From Candidatus Merdisoma merdipullorum (GTDB lineage: Bacteria; Bacillota; Clostridia; Lachnospirales; Lachnospiraceae), in NCBI GenBank assembly GCA_018715645.1, contig DVLE01000062.1, positions 1-42,129 on the forward strand: DNA of 42,129 nt, written 5' to 3'. Made by a program: the position numbers and the translations under genes. Shown one piece after another: positions 15,693 to 23,115 of the stretch. A model generated the notes under the pieces. That model had not been told where the DNA came from. It searched no databases and saw only the letters and a list, made by a program, of their open reading frames with translations. The number at the start of each line of letters is the position of its first letter. Position 1 is the first letter of the stretch.

Positions 15693-18226
15693 AAAAGCTT
15701 GTACTGAAAATCGTCTCGATTGCAGCCGCTTTTTTTCTGGGCCTTCTGGGAATGGGCTATTATCTCATGGCAGGCAATACGGATTCTACGTCGCATATGG
15801 CGGGAGCTACCCTGCCGCTGATTTATCTGGAGCAGAATGGCCGCTCCTTTAATCTGCTGCATGGTTATACGGAAAGTATGGATGCTTCTTATATCAGGGA
15901 CGCGGTACTGCCCCTGCCGGAGGACCGCACGGTTTCGCTGCGGATCGAAAGCCCGGACACGGCGGTGCAGGCTGTCTATTATGAAGTGCGAAGCAGCGAT
16001 ATGGAGCGTCTGATCGAAGATGGACAGCTTACGGGCCTTGAACGGGAGGATGACGAGATACGCGCGGAGTTTCAGCTCATGGATCTTCTGGAGGACGGAG
16101 GCGAATACCTTCTGGTGATTCGTCTGGAACTGGAACAGGATCAGGAGGCATACTATTATACGCATATTGCCAATACGGGCCAGACACATCTTGAGGAGTG
16201 TCTGGATTTTGTGGATACGATTCACAATGCTTTGTTTGACAAAAATAATACGGTCAGTATCGCTCAGTATATGGAAACAGACAACACTGCGGATAATGAC
16301 ACCCTTTCTCATGTGACGATTCATTCCCGGTACAATCAGATGATCTGGGCGGACATGGAGGTGCAGCCCCCTTCGGGCGAGGTGCGAACCTATATTACTG
16401 AGATCGAGGATTCCGTCGCGTCCGTGCGCCTGGAATATGAAGTGGAATATGTGGGCGACGGGGAAGAAACGGAGCGCTATGAGGTGACGGAGGCCTACCG
16501 GGTACGCTATACGGATCAGAGGATGTATCTTCTGAATTATGACAGAAAGGTGGATCGCATCTTCGATCCGGGACTTGATATTTTTTCAGATGACGCTGTG
16601 GAGCTTGGTATTCTGAATACCACGGTGGAATATAGGAAAAACGAGGAGGAAAATATTGTAGGCTTCGTACAGAATGGCCAGCTATGGAGCTATGACGCGG
16701 CCCAGAACAAGCTGTCGCTCGTATTTGGCTTCCGGGAGGGAGACGATCTGCGGGGCAGTTATGACGAGCACGCGATCCAGATCCTGAATGTAAGCGAATC
16801 GGGAAGCATGGACTTTCTGGTCTATGGTTATATGAACCGGGGACTTCATGAGGGCGAGACGGGTGTGGCGCTGTATACGTATGACGCATTGGCCAATTCG
16901 GTGGAGGAAAGAATATTTATTGAGAGCAACCGTTCTTTTGCGGCCCTGCAGGCTGAGCTTGGGGATCTGGCTTATGTGAACACTGACCAGCAGTTTTATC
17001 TTTATCTGGATGGAAATATCCTGAGGATTGATCTGAATACCAGAGAATATGAGTATATCGTCACAGGCATTGAAAAGGAAAGCTGTATGGTGTCCTCAGA
17101 TGGACGCTGCGTTGCCTGGCATCAGGAAAATTCTCTGTATGAATCCAGTACGATCACGGTATTGAACCTGGAGACAGGGGCGAGAAGGAGCGTCAGCGCG
17201 CAGGAGGGATACTATATCCGCGCCCTTGGTTTCATGGGAACAGATTTTATCTACGGCGAAGCCAGGCAGAGTGACGTGCAGCAGGATATTGCCGGCAATA
17301 TGAGCTTTCCTATGGGCCGTGTTGTGATTCAGGATGAATACGGCCAGGAGATTCGCTCCTTTGACTATGAATCACAGGGGAAATATGTAGTCTCTCTTTC
17401 GATCGAAAGCAACCGGATTCTGCTGGACTGTGTGCAGAAGGCGGGAGATGGAAGTTATATGGAAGCAGAACCGGAGCCAATCACGTATAACATGGCGGAT
17501 GCTGAGGAAAAAATAACTCTTGAGACAAAAAATTCCGGAGATAAAAAAAGAGAGTATTATTTTGCGCTTTCGGAAGGCAGAGGAAGCGGCCGCCTGAGAC
17601 GGCTTACGCCGGAACAGGTACTTTTTGAAGGCAGCCGCAATCTGGCGCTGGAAAATGAACAGACGGATAATCGCTATTATGTATATGGCTTTGACGGAAG
17701 CTTTGTGGGAGCCTATACCTCGGTCAGCGACGCGGTGATCGACGCTTATGACGCCATGGGTTCCGTAGTGGATGGAGATCAGAATTATATATGGAGACGC
17801 AGCAGCAGGCGTACTCAGGTGAATCTCGGCAATATGGAAAATCCGCAGCAGAACGAAGGCGAGTCCAGCCTTCAGGCCGCGCTTGAAATTTTGCTGGGAT
17901 CCCAGAGAGTTTACAGCGATGTGGAAGCGTACCTGGCGCAGGGCTATACGCCCTATGAGATCCTGACGGAACAGACGAACGGGCAGGTTCTTGATCTGTC
18001 GGGCTGCTCCGTAAGTATGATTCTTTATTATATAAGCGAAGGATACCCGGTGCTGGCTTTGGAAGGAGACAGTCAGGCAGAACTGATCACTGGCTACGAT
18101 CAGCAGAATATCATTGTGACCGATCCGCTGACAGGAGAGAGCAGCCGCAGAGGAATGAACGACAGCACGCAGATGTTTGAGGGGCTTGGCAATCTGTTCC
18201 TGGTCTGTATTCCGTCTGAAAGCTAG
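15689..18226 (+). CDS. Large membrane-anchored exported protein with degenerate C39-like C-terminus
   Basis: 845 residues from GTG 15689, which has AAGGAGGA eight bases upstream and overlaps the previous stop (GTGA). An N-terminal signal anchor (about 6-28) is followed by a long extracytoplasmic part. Residues 315-600 contain repeated beta-rich strands (NGQLWSYDAAQNKL, GDLAYVNTDQQFYLYLDG, GRCVAWHQENS) suggestive of a beta-propeller. The last 110 residues resemble a C39-like peptidase fold, ending in LITGYDQQNIIVTDPLTGE, but the catalytic His position appears to be Gln, so it is probably inactive. Function is unknown; coupling to the methyltransferase gene may be only transcriptional. Confidence 0.8.
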   Translation: MKKLVLKIVSIAAAFFLGLLGMGYYLMAGNTDSTSHMAGATLPLIYLEQNGRSFNLLHGYTESMDASYIRDAVLPLPEDRTVSLRIESPDTAVQAVYYEVRSSDMERLIEDGQLTGLEREDDEIRAEFQLMDLLEDGGEYLLVIRLELEQDQEAYYYTHIANTGQTHLEECLDFVDTIHNALFDKNNTVSIAQYMETDNTADNDTLSHVTIHSRYNQMIWADMEVQPPSGEVRTYITEIEDSVASVRLEYEVEYVGDGEETERYEVTEAYRVRYTDQRMYLLNYDRKVDRIFDPGLDIFSDDAVELGILNTTVEYRKNEEENIVGFVQNGQLWSYDAAQNKLSLVFGFREGDDLRGSYDEHAIQILNVSESGSMDFLVYGYMNRGLHEGETGVALYTYDALANSVEERIFIESNRSFAALQAELGDLAYVNTDQQFYLYLDGNILRIDLNTREYEYIVTGIEKESCMVSSDGRCVAWHQENSLYESSTITVLNLETGARRSVSAQEGYYIRALGFMGTDFIYGEARQSDVQQDIAGNMSFPMGRVVIQDEYGQEIRSFDYESQGKYVVSLSIESNRILLDCVQKAGDGSYMEAEPEPITYNMADAEEKITLETKNSGDKKREYYFALSEGRGSGRLRRLTPEQVLFEGSRNLALENEQTDNRYYVYGFDGSFVGAYTSVSDAVIDAYDAMGSVVDGDQNYIWRRSSRRTQVNLGNMENPQQNEGESSLQAALEILLGSQRVYSDVEAYLAQGYTPYEILTEQTNGQVLDLSGCSVSMILYYISEGYPVLALEGDSQAELITGYDQQNIIVTDPLTGESSRRGMNDSTQMFEGLGNLFLVCIPSES

Positions 18227-18282
18227 TCCTGGCTGGGGAATATATGGCTGACAGAGAATGGGAAAAGGAGGAGAACTTAAAA

Positions 18283-19398
18283 ATGGATGAGAGAATCAAG
18301 ATGTTGGCAAAGAATCTGGTGAACTACTCCTGCAAGGTAAAGGCAGGAGATAAGGTGTATATCAATTATACGGGACCGTCCACGGAAGATTTGGCAAGAC
18401 AGCTTATAAAAGAGGTGTATGCGGCGGGAGGCCTGCCCTTTGTGCATTATATTAATCCGAAAGTTCAGAGAGAGGTGCTGATGAGCTGTACGGAGGAGCA
18501 GATAAAGCTTATGGCTGAACTGGACGCGCGGGAAATGGCGCAGATGGACTGCTATATCGGCGTGCGCGGCAGCGACAATGTGTCGGAGCTGGCGGACGTT
18601 CCGGCTGACAGGATGAATCTGTACGAAACATTGTACTCTACCCCGGTTCACCACGGCATCCGGGTCCCGAAGACACGCTGGGTGGTTCTGCGGTATCCGA
18701 ACGCCTCCATGGCGCAGCTTTCCGGAACCAGCACGGAAGCCTTTGAAGACTTTTATTTCCAGGTATGCAATCTGGATTACTCCAAAATGGGTCGGGCGAT
18801 GAAAGCTCTTGTAGAGCTGATGAACCGCACGGATAAGGTGCGCCTGACTGGAAAAGATACAGATCTGACCTTCTCTATCAAGGATATACCGGCTATCGCC
18901 TGCGACGGCGAGCTGAATATTCCGGATGGGGAGGTATATACGGCTCCGGTCCGCAATTCTGTCAATGGCGTCATCACTTACAATACGCCTTCTCTTTATC
19001 AGGGTTTTACCTTTGAGAATGTAAGGCTGGAGTTTGAGAACGGAAAGATCGTGAAGGCCACCGCCAACAATACGGAGCGGCTCAATCAGATTCTGGATAC
19101 GGACGAGGGCGCCCGCTATGTGGGCGAGTTTGCGATCGGCGTGAATCCCTATATCCTGAAGCCGATGAAAGACATTCTTTTCGACGAAAAGATCATGGGT
19201 TCTATCCATTTCACGCCGGGCAACTGCTATGATGATGCGCCAAATGGCAATTCCAGCGCGATTCACTGGGATCTGGTCATGATTCAAAGGGAGGAATACG
19301 GCGGCGGAGAAATCTATTTTGACGATCGCCTGATCCGGAAAGATGGACGCTTCGTGGCGCCGGAGCTGGATTGCCTGAATCCGGAGAACCTGATTTGA
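18283..19398 (+). CDS. M29 family metallo-aminopeptidase
   Basis: Removes N-terminal residues from peptides using a two-metal site. The start is ATG 18283 with AAAGGAGGAG nine bases upstream; an in-frame earlier ATG lacks a site. The 371 residues include YVGEFAIGVNP, GSIHFTPGNCY and AIHWDLVMI, which hold the Glu, His and Asp metal ligands of the AmpS/AmpT family. It is usual in size for the family and probably cytoplasmic. A terminator follows 67 bases after the stop. Confidence 0.92.
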   Translation: MDERIKMLAKNLVNYSCKVKAGDKVYINYTGPSTEDLARQLIKEVYAAGGLPFVHYINPKVQREVLMSCTEEQIKLMAELDAREMAQMDCYIGVRGSDNVSELADVPADRMNLYETLYSTPVHHGIRVPKTRWVVLRYPNASMAQLSGTSTEAFEDFYFQVCNLDYSKMGRAMKALVELMNRTDKVRLTGKDTDLTFSIKDIPAIACDGELNIPDGEVYTAPVRNSVNGVITYNTPSLYQGFTFENVRLEFENGKIVKATANNTERLNQILDTDEGARYVGEFAIGVNPYILKPMKDILFDEKIMGSIHFTPGNCYDDAPNGNSSAIHWDLVMIQREEYGGGEIYFDDRLIRKDGRFVAPELDCLNPENLI

Positions 19399-19465
19399 CG
19401 GCTCCTTGCCGATTGAGGAGTATGAAAATGGAAGCAATATAGCCTTCACTTTTGCGGCGGCTGTG

Positions 19466-19496
19466 AAAGGGTGTCCCTTCCGGGGCATCCTTTTTT
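19466..19496 (+). terminator. Intrinsic terminator after the aminopeptidase
   Basis: A 12-bp stem (19466-19477 with 19482-19493, two G-U pairs), loop TTCC, T-run to 19496. Confidence 0.85.
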
Positions 19497-19524
19497 GGCT
19501 GCGGTGCGCGGCAGAACTGCTTGT

Positions 19525-19791
19525 CTAGTCTTCCTCGATCACATGGAGCTCCAGATAGTCAAAGTCGATCTGGTCGATGAAACTGTCCTGGTAAAAGCGG
19601 ACTTTTGCGTGCCGTTTAAATTCACGGATATTGGATTCCAGCCAGATGGGCGTGCTTAAGTCAAATTCATGGCAGATTTGGTCCAGAGCGTGAAATATTT
19701 TGTGGGTCCTGGTATCTTCCGTATCGTCGCAGATGACGGTATCTCTCAGCATATGGTTGTCTTTAAATTCTTTGCCCCAGATACGAAACAT
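19525..19791 (-). CDS. Conserved hypothetical protein
   Basis: 88 residues, soluble and acidic, starting MFRIWGKEFKDNHMLRDTVI. GGAGGAAA lies before the ATG and a consensus promoter upstream. The sequence looks like a small protein conserved in Lachnospiraceae with no assigned role. There is no membrane segment; it has two Cys without a metal-binding spacing. It converges on the aminopeptidase terminator. Confidence 0.8.
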   Translation of the reverse strand: MFRIWGKEFKDNHMLRDTVICDDTEDTRTHKIFHALDQICHEFDLSTPIWLESNIREFKRHAKVRFYQDSFIDQIDFDYLELHVIEED

Positions 19792-19825
19792 GATTTTCCT
19801 CCATAAGCGTAATGGTATGGTTTCC

Positions 19826-19854
19826 AGTATAGAAGATTTGTGAGGGTTTGTAAA
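19826..19854 (-). promoter_or_regulatory. Promoter of the 88-residue gene
   Basis: Minus strand: TTTACA (19849-19854), 17 bases, TATACT (19826-19831). Confidence 0.8.
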
Positions 19855-19866
19855 GACGACGGAGCC

Positions 19867-19895
19867 TTGTTATTTTTTTAAAAATCCGATATAAT
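19867..19895 (+). promoter_or_regulatory. Promoter of the double CmpB membrane protein
   Basis: TTGTTA (19867-19872), 17 bases, TATAAT (19890-19895). It is back to back with the promoter of the leftward gene, 12 bases away. Confidence 0.8.
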
Positions 19896-19970
19896 GACGA
19901 GCATATAATCATTGTGCTTTTGCCGGATCAGGCATAAGCTGACAAGAGTAAAGAAAGAGGACGACGAAAG

Positions 19971-21320
19971 ATGAATTTGACAGGTTACGGACTTTTATGG
20001 CTTTTTTTCCTATATTCCTTTACGGGCTGGGTGATTGGAACGGCAGCGGCGGCTATACGGGAGAAAAAGTTCGTAGATGTAGGGTTTCTGTACGGGCCGC
20101 TGTGTCCGGCTTACGGAATTACGGGGGTTATCTATGCGCTTTTTTTGACTGAACTTAAGGAACAGCTTTTCTTTCTGTTTCTGGGCGGAGCGATTCTGTC
20201 TTTCCTGATGACGCTTCTCACTGGTTTTGTGCTGGAACGGATATTTCACAGGAAATGGTGGGATTATTCAAGAAAGCGTTTTCAGTTCGGCGGATATGTA
20301 AACTTGCCTTATGAGCTGCTCTGGGGTATTCTTGCCGTGCTTTGCGTTTGCTTTGTCAATCCGTTTTTAACCAGAATGATTTCCTTGATTCCGCGTCCGG
20401 TTGGCGAAACGGTTCTGGCTGTGCTTGGCATATTGCTCCTTTTGGATTTGGCTGGGACTCTGACGGGTATTTTGAAGGTTCGTTCCCGCATGAAAAAGTC
20501 TCTTCTTTACGGCGTTTCTGAAAATCTTCAGAAGACGGCTGATCTGCTGGGGGAAGGTCTGACTGGTTTTGTACTCCGCCGTATGGAGAGGGCTTATCCC
20601 AGACTGTCTGCCAGAGAACTTCTGGAAGCCCGGAAGGAACAGGAGAGAAAAAAGAAAGCTGCCAGAGAACAGACGGAGGTGTTTGCCGCAGGGTGTTCCT
20701 TTTATAAGCTTGCCGTACTTTTTTTCCTGGGAGCATTTCTGGGAGATATTACAGAGACGATTTTCTGTCTGGTTACAGCCGGAAAACTGATGAGCCGCAG
20801 CAGTGTGGTGTACGGGCCTTTCAGTATTGTCTGGGGATTGGGGTGTATGCTTTTGACGGCAATTCTTTATCAGTACAGGAACCGGAGCGACAGCTTTATC
20901 TTCATTTTTGGCACGGTGATGGGCGGCGCCTATGAATATATCTGCAGTGTCTTTACTGAAATTGTTTTTGGTACAGTATTTTGGGATTACAGCAAGATTC
21001 CGTTTAATCTGGGGGGCAGAATTAATCTGCTGTACTGTTTCTTCTGGGGGATCGCGGCTGTAGTATGGATGAAAGGGCTGTATCCGCGAATATCAAAATG
21101 GATCGAAAGAATCCCCCGGAAAATAGGAACTTGGCTGACCTGGGGATTGATTGTGTTTATGATTTTTGACGTCAGCCTTTCAGGACTGGCGCTGAATCGT
21201 TATACTGTAAGGCAGACGGGAAATGGGATCCATACGCCGGCAGATGAATTTCTGGATGAACATTTTCCGGATGAACGTATCGAACGGATATATCCGAACC
21301 TGATTATGGTAGAGGAGTAA
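19971..21320 (+). CDS. Membrane protein with two fused CmpB-type (putative ABC permease) domains
   Basis: 449 residues with about ten membrane segments. The N-terminal half (10-135) and the C-terminal half (245-370) share the same plan: F..YSF.GW..E/T...., then VYGP or LYGP, then F...FWDYS or WWDYS, then FN/FGG..NL..C/LLWG. This is the PF06541 pattern, annotated as a putative ABC transporter permease although no ATPase partner is known. A charged segment (about 205-240) links the halves. The usual family member is a single domain, so this is an internal duplication or fusion. Transport function is not demonstrated, and no ABC ATPase lies nearby. Confidence 0.8.
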   Translation: MNLTGYGLLWLFFLYSFTGWVIGTAAAAIREKKFVDVGFLYGPLCPAYGITGVIYALFLTELKEQLFFLFLGGAILSFLMTLLTGFVLERIFHRKWWDYSRKRFQFGGYVNLPYELLWGILAVLCVCFVNPFLTRMISLIPRPVGETVLAVLGILLLLDLAGTLTGILKVRSRMKKSLLYGVSENLQKTADLLGEGLTGFVLRRMERAYPRLSARELLEARKEQERKKKAAREQTEVFAAGCSFYKLAVLFFLGAFLGDITETIFCLVTAGKLMSRSSVVYGPFSIVWGLGCMLLTAILYQYRNRSDSFIFIFGTVMGGAYEYICSVFTEIVFGTVFWDYSKIPFNLGGRINLLYCFFWGIAAVVWMKGLYPRISKWIERIPRKIGTWLTWGLIVFMIFDVSLSGLALNRYTVRQTGNGIHTPADEFLDEHFPDERIERIYPNLIMVEE

Positions 21321-21352
21321 CTGCTTCAATTATTGTATTGCAGAAAAAACGC

Positions 21353-21381
21353 TTGATTTCCCGAAAAAACTATGGTATAGT
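21353..21381 (+). promoter_or_regulatory. Promoter of rpsF-ssb-rpsR
   Basis: TTGATT (21353-21358), 17 bases, TATAGT (21376-21381), with TGG before the -10. Confidence 0.85.
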
Positions 21382-21387
21382 ATTACC

Positions 21388-21456
21388 CCGTGATATATTA
21401 TTATTTTCCTTGTTTCCCCCAAAGTGAGGAAGCCAGAGACCAAAAGGAGGTAAAGC
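21388..21456 (+). promoter_or_regulatory. rpsF leader, candidate S6:S18-binding RNA
   Basis: About 70 bases of leader contain a stem TTCCT (21406-21410) with AGGAA (21427-21431) around a C-rich loop, then AAGGAGG. Many bacteria have an S6:S18-binding leader at this position. I see position and a hairpin, not a confirmed match to the consensus. Confidence 0.4.
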
Positions 21457-21744
21457 ATGAACAAATATGAATTAGCATTAGTTGTGAATGCAAAGGCAGA
21501 GGATGATGTCAGAACCGCTACCGTAGAGAAGGCAAAAGAGTATATTGCCCGTTACGGCGGCGTTGTGACAGAGGTGGAAGATTGGGGCAAGAAGCGTCTT
21601 GCTTACGAGATCCAGCACATGAGAGAAGCATACTACTACTTTATTCAGTTCGAGGCTGATACGACCTGCCCGGCTGAGGTAGAGAAGCATGTTCGTATCA
21701 TGGAGAATGTCATCCGCTATCTGTGTGTTCGCAAAGACGCATAG
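21457..21744 (+). CDS. rpsF: 30S ribosomal protein S6
   Basis: 95 residues beginning MNKYELALVVNAKAEDD, with the S6 pattern WGKKRLAYEIQHMREAYYYF and ENVIRYLCVR. It binds S18 in the small-subunit platform. AAAGGAGG precedes the ATG. It is first in the conserved rpsF-ssb-rpsR operon and has the normal length for Firmicutes. Confidence 0.98.
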   Translation: MNKYELALVVNAKAEDDVRTATVEKAKEYIARYGGVVTEVEDWGKKRLAYEIQHMREAYYYFIQFEADTTCPAEVEKHVRIMENVIRYLCVRKDA

Positions 21745-21782
21745 ACACAAGGGTTTAACCGGAAAAGTGGAGGATTGTTGGT

Positions 21783-22250
21783 ATGAATAAGGTCATTTTA
21801 ATGGGACGGCTCACGAGAGATCCGGATGTACGCTACTCTCAGGGAGAGAGCGCGACAGCTGTAGCGAGATTTACGCTTGCAGTGGATCGCAGATTCCGGA
21901 GAGATGGAGATACATCGGCTGATTTTATTGGCTGTGTGGCTTTTGGAAGACAGGCAGAGTTTGCTGAGAAATATCTGCGCCAGGGAACAAAGGTAGTACT
22001 TACCGGACGGATTCAGACCGGAAGCTATACGAATCGCGACGGCCAGAAGGTGTACACTACAGATGTGGTGGCAGAGGATTTGGAGTTTGCAGAGAGCAAA
22101 GCGGCCGCAGCAGAGCGGGGCGCCAGCGCAGGCTTCCAGCCGCAGCAGAATTCCAACCCGTTCCAGTCTGCTCCGACGCCTTCCGCAGCAGCGGGAGATG
22201 GTTTTATGAATATTCCGGATGGAATCGACGAGGAGCTGCCGTTCAGCTGA
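21783..22250 (+). CDS. ssb: Single-stranded DNA-binding protein
   Basis: 155 residues: the OB fold starts at MNKVILMGRLTRDPDVRYSQ and has FIGCVAFGRQAEFAEKYLRQG, followed by a Gln/Ser/Pro-rich linker and the acidic tip DEELPFS that binds replication and repair partners. It protects single-stranded DNA. It is encoded between the genes for S6 and S18, the standard Firmicute arrangement. Confidence 0.98.
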   Translation: MNKVILMGRLTRDPDVRYSQGESATAVARFTLAVDRRFRRDGDTSADFIGCVAFGRQAEFAEKYLRQGTKVVLTGRIQTGSYTNRDGQKVYTTDVVAEDLEFAESKAAAAERGASAGFQPQQNSNPFQSAPTPSAAAGDGFMNIPDGIDEELPFS

Positions 22251-22293
22251 CAATCGTGAAATAGTATAACGAAGATAGAAGGAGGAAACAGCC

Positions 22294-22560
22294 ATGGCTT
22301 ACACAAAATCCGATAAAGGCGACGCTCCGATGAGACGGAGAGGCATGGGACGCAGAAGAAAGAAAGTCTGCGTATTCTGTGGAAAAGAAAATAACGAGAT
22401 CAGCTATAAAGATGTAGCAAAGTTAAAAAGATACGTGTCTGAGAGAGGAAAGATTCTTCCCAGAAGAATTACCGGAAACTGCGCGAAGCATCAGAGAGCT
22501 CTGACCGTAGCGATCAAGAGAGCGCGCCACGTGGCACTCATGCCGTATGTGATGGACTAA
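22294..22560 (+). CDS. rpsR: 30S ribosomal protein S18
   Basis: 88 residues, highly basic, with [20 protein letters not shown] and [14 protein letters not shown]. Three Cys (VCVFCG and GNCAKH) retain a zinc-type pattern. AGGAGG precedes the ATG. It is the last gene of the operon; no clear terminator is visible directly after it. Confidence 0.98.
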   Translation: MAYTKSDKGDAPMRRRGMGRRRKKVCVFCGKENNEISYKDVAKLKRYVSERGKILPRRITGNCAKHQRALTVAIKRARHVALMPYVMD

Positions 22561-22599
22561 AACCTGATAAATACGGGCTTTCCGGGGTTCCGGGCAGAA

Positions 22600-22632
22600 A
22601 ATTTGACTCAATTTTGACTCAACTTTGACGCA
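22600..22632. repeat. Three tandem 11-base repeats
   Basis: AATTTGACTCA, ATTTTGACTCA and ACTTTGACGCA occur in tandem (22600-22632), with another GACTCA at 22648-22653. They lie 40 bases after rpsR. The 11-base spacing puts each copy on about the same face of the helix. Possible roles are protein binding or an old integration site; neither is shown. Confidence 0.65.
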
Positions 22633-22655
22633 GGAAATCTGGGGGCTGACTCAGG

Positions 22656-22722
22656 AAAAAGGACGGGCCGGAAGGTGGGACGGGAACCATAGATTTTTGA
22701 GTTCCGCTTGCTTTCCGGCCCG
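22656..22722 (-). terminator. Candidate 3' terminator of the toxin mRNA
   Basis: On the minus strand a 10-bp stem (22713-22722 with 22664-22673; core GGCCGGAA) encloses a smaller GGAAC/GTTCC stem. It is followed by TCC and five T residues (22660-22656). It would end the toxin transcript after it has crossed the whole antisense RNA region. Confidence 0.55.
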
Positions 22723-22736
22723 GATTATGTTATATT
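22708..22736 (+). promoter_or_regulatory. Promoter of antisense RNA A
   Basis: TTGCTT (22708-22713), 17 bases, TATATT (22731-22736), with TGT before the -10. The same promoter is repeated at 23081-23109. Confidence 0.75.
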
Positions 22737-22742
22737 AACAGT

Positions 22743-22840
22743 AGAAAAGGGAAAGCCAGAGACACACGGCCTACCCGGACAATGAGTTTATAGCTATTTT
22801 ACACAGCCGTCACTATTGCGAGTAGTGGCGGCTATTTTCT
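22743..22840 (+). ncRNA. Antisense RNA A, candidate type I antitoxin
   Basis: An approximately 98-base RNA predicted from the promoter at 22708-22736 and an intrinsic terminator: stem 22805-22815 with 22823-22833, seven-base loop, then ATTTTCT. It runs head-on into the toxin gene, overlapping its last codons and the predicted 3' UTR. No ORF or ribosome-binding site is visible. By analogy with RatA (TxpA) and SR4 (BsrG) it would pair with the toxin mRNA 3' end and promote decay. Ends are predictions. Confidence 0.7.
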
Positions 22841-22987
22841 GCCCTTAAATATCTGATAAAACAGACTTACAAGGGCTACAATGAACGTTCCAATCTGGAT
22901 GAGTTCCTGATATGTAACATACATTGGCTTCGCCCCCCTTTCCTAATGGTCGGAGGGTTTAGCCCCTCCGAAGTGGAGGGTAGGCCG
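22767..22987. repeat. 10-bp inverted repeat flanking the toxin gene
   Basis: CGGCCTACCC at 22767-22776 has its exact complement at 22978-22987. In the toxin mRNA (minus strand) the 22978-22987 copy lies in the 5' leader and the other in the 3' UTR, so the two ends of the mRNA can pair. The antisense RNAs carry the same bases as the 5' leader element and would compete for the 3' site. Confidence 0.75.
22832..22924 (-). CDS. 30-residue holin-like membrane toxin
   Basis: An ATG at 22924 lies eight bases after AAGGGGGG on the minus strand, a very strong ribosome-binding site. The product begins MYVTYQELIQIGTFIVALVS and ends FKGRK: a short polar start, one hydrophobic helix (about 9-25) and a basic tail. 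This is the plan of the putative holin-like toxins of type I systems in Firmicutes. The stop codon (TAG, 22832-22834) overlaps the terminator stem of antisense RNA A. A consensus promoter, a long structured leader and a convergent antisense RNA support the call. It would depolarise or permeabilise the membrane if overproduced; toxicity is inferred. Confidence 0.75.
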   Translation of the reverse strand: MYVTYQELIQIGTFIVALVSLFYQIFKGRK

Positions 22988-23010
22988 CCTAATGCGCTCT
23001 GACTTTCCGT
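22925..23010 (-). promoter_or_regulatory. Structured leader of the toxin mRNA
   Basis: On the minus strand the leader (about 86 bases) folds into CCCTCC/GGAGGG (22975-22980 with 22964-22969, five-base loop). A second ACCCTCC (22952-22958) can pair with either that GGAGGG or the G-rich ribosome-binding site (22933-22938). Such alternatives keep translation off in the full-length mRNA of known type I toxins. Confidence 0.6.
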
Positions 23011-23016
23011 GAAGTC

Positions 23017-23045
23017 AGTATAGCATAAGTCGAATAATTTGTAAA
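23017..23045 (-). promoter_or_regulatory. Promoter of the toxin gene
   Basis: Minus strand: TTTACA (23040-23045), 17 bases, TATACT (23017-23022), with TGC before the -10. Confidence 0.8.
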
Positions 23046-23080
23046 TTTGGAGTTTACTTCATCTCGGCCCCATGATTTCC

Positions 23081-23109
23081 TTGCTTTGCGGCCTGGATTA
23101 TGTTATATT
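23081..23109 (+). promoter_or_regulatory. Promoter of antisense RNA B
   Basis: TTGCTT (23081-23086), 17 bases, TATATT (23104-23109). Almost identical to the promoter of RNA A, and divergent from the toxin promoter. Confidence 0.75.
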
Positions 23110-23115
23110 AACAGC

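Noticed and set aside
16395-16889. 164-codon Pro/Ser/Arg-rich antisense ORF
   Set aside because: It is a shadow of the 845-residue gene; composition is typical of antisense frames in this genome.
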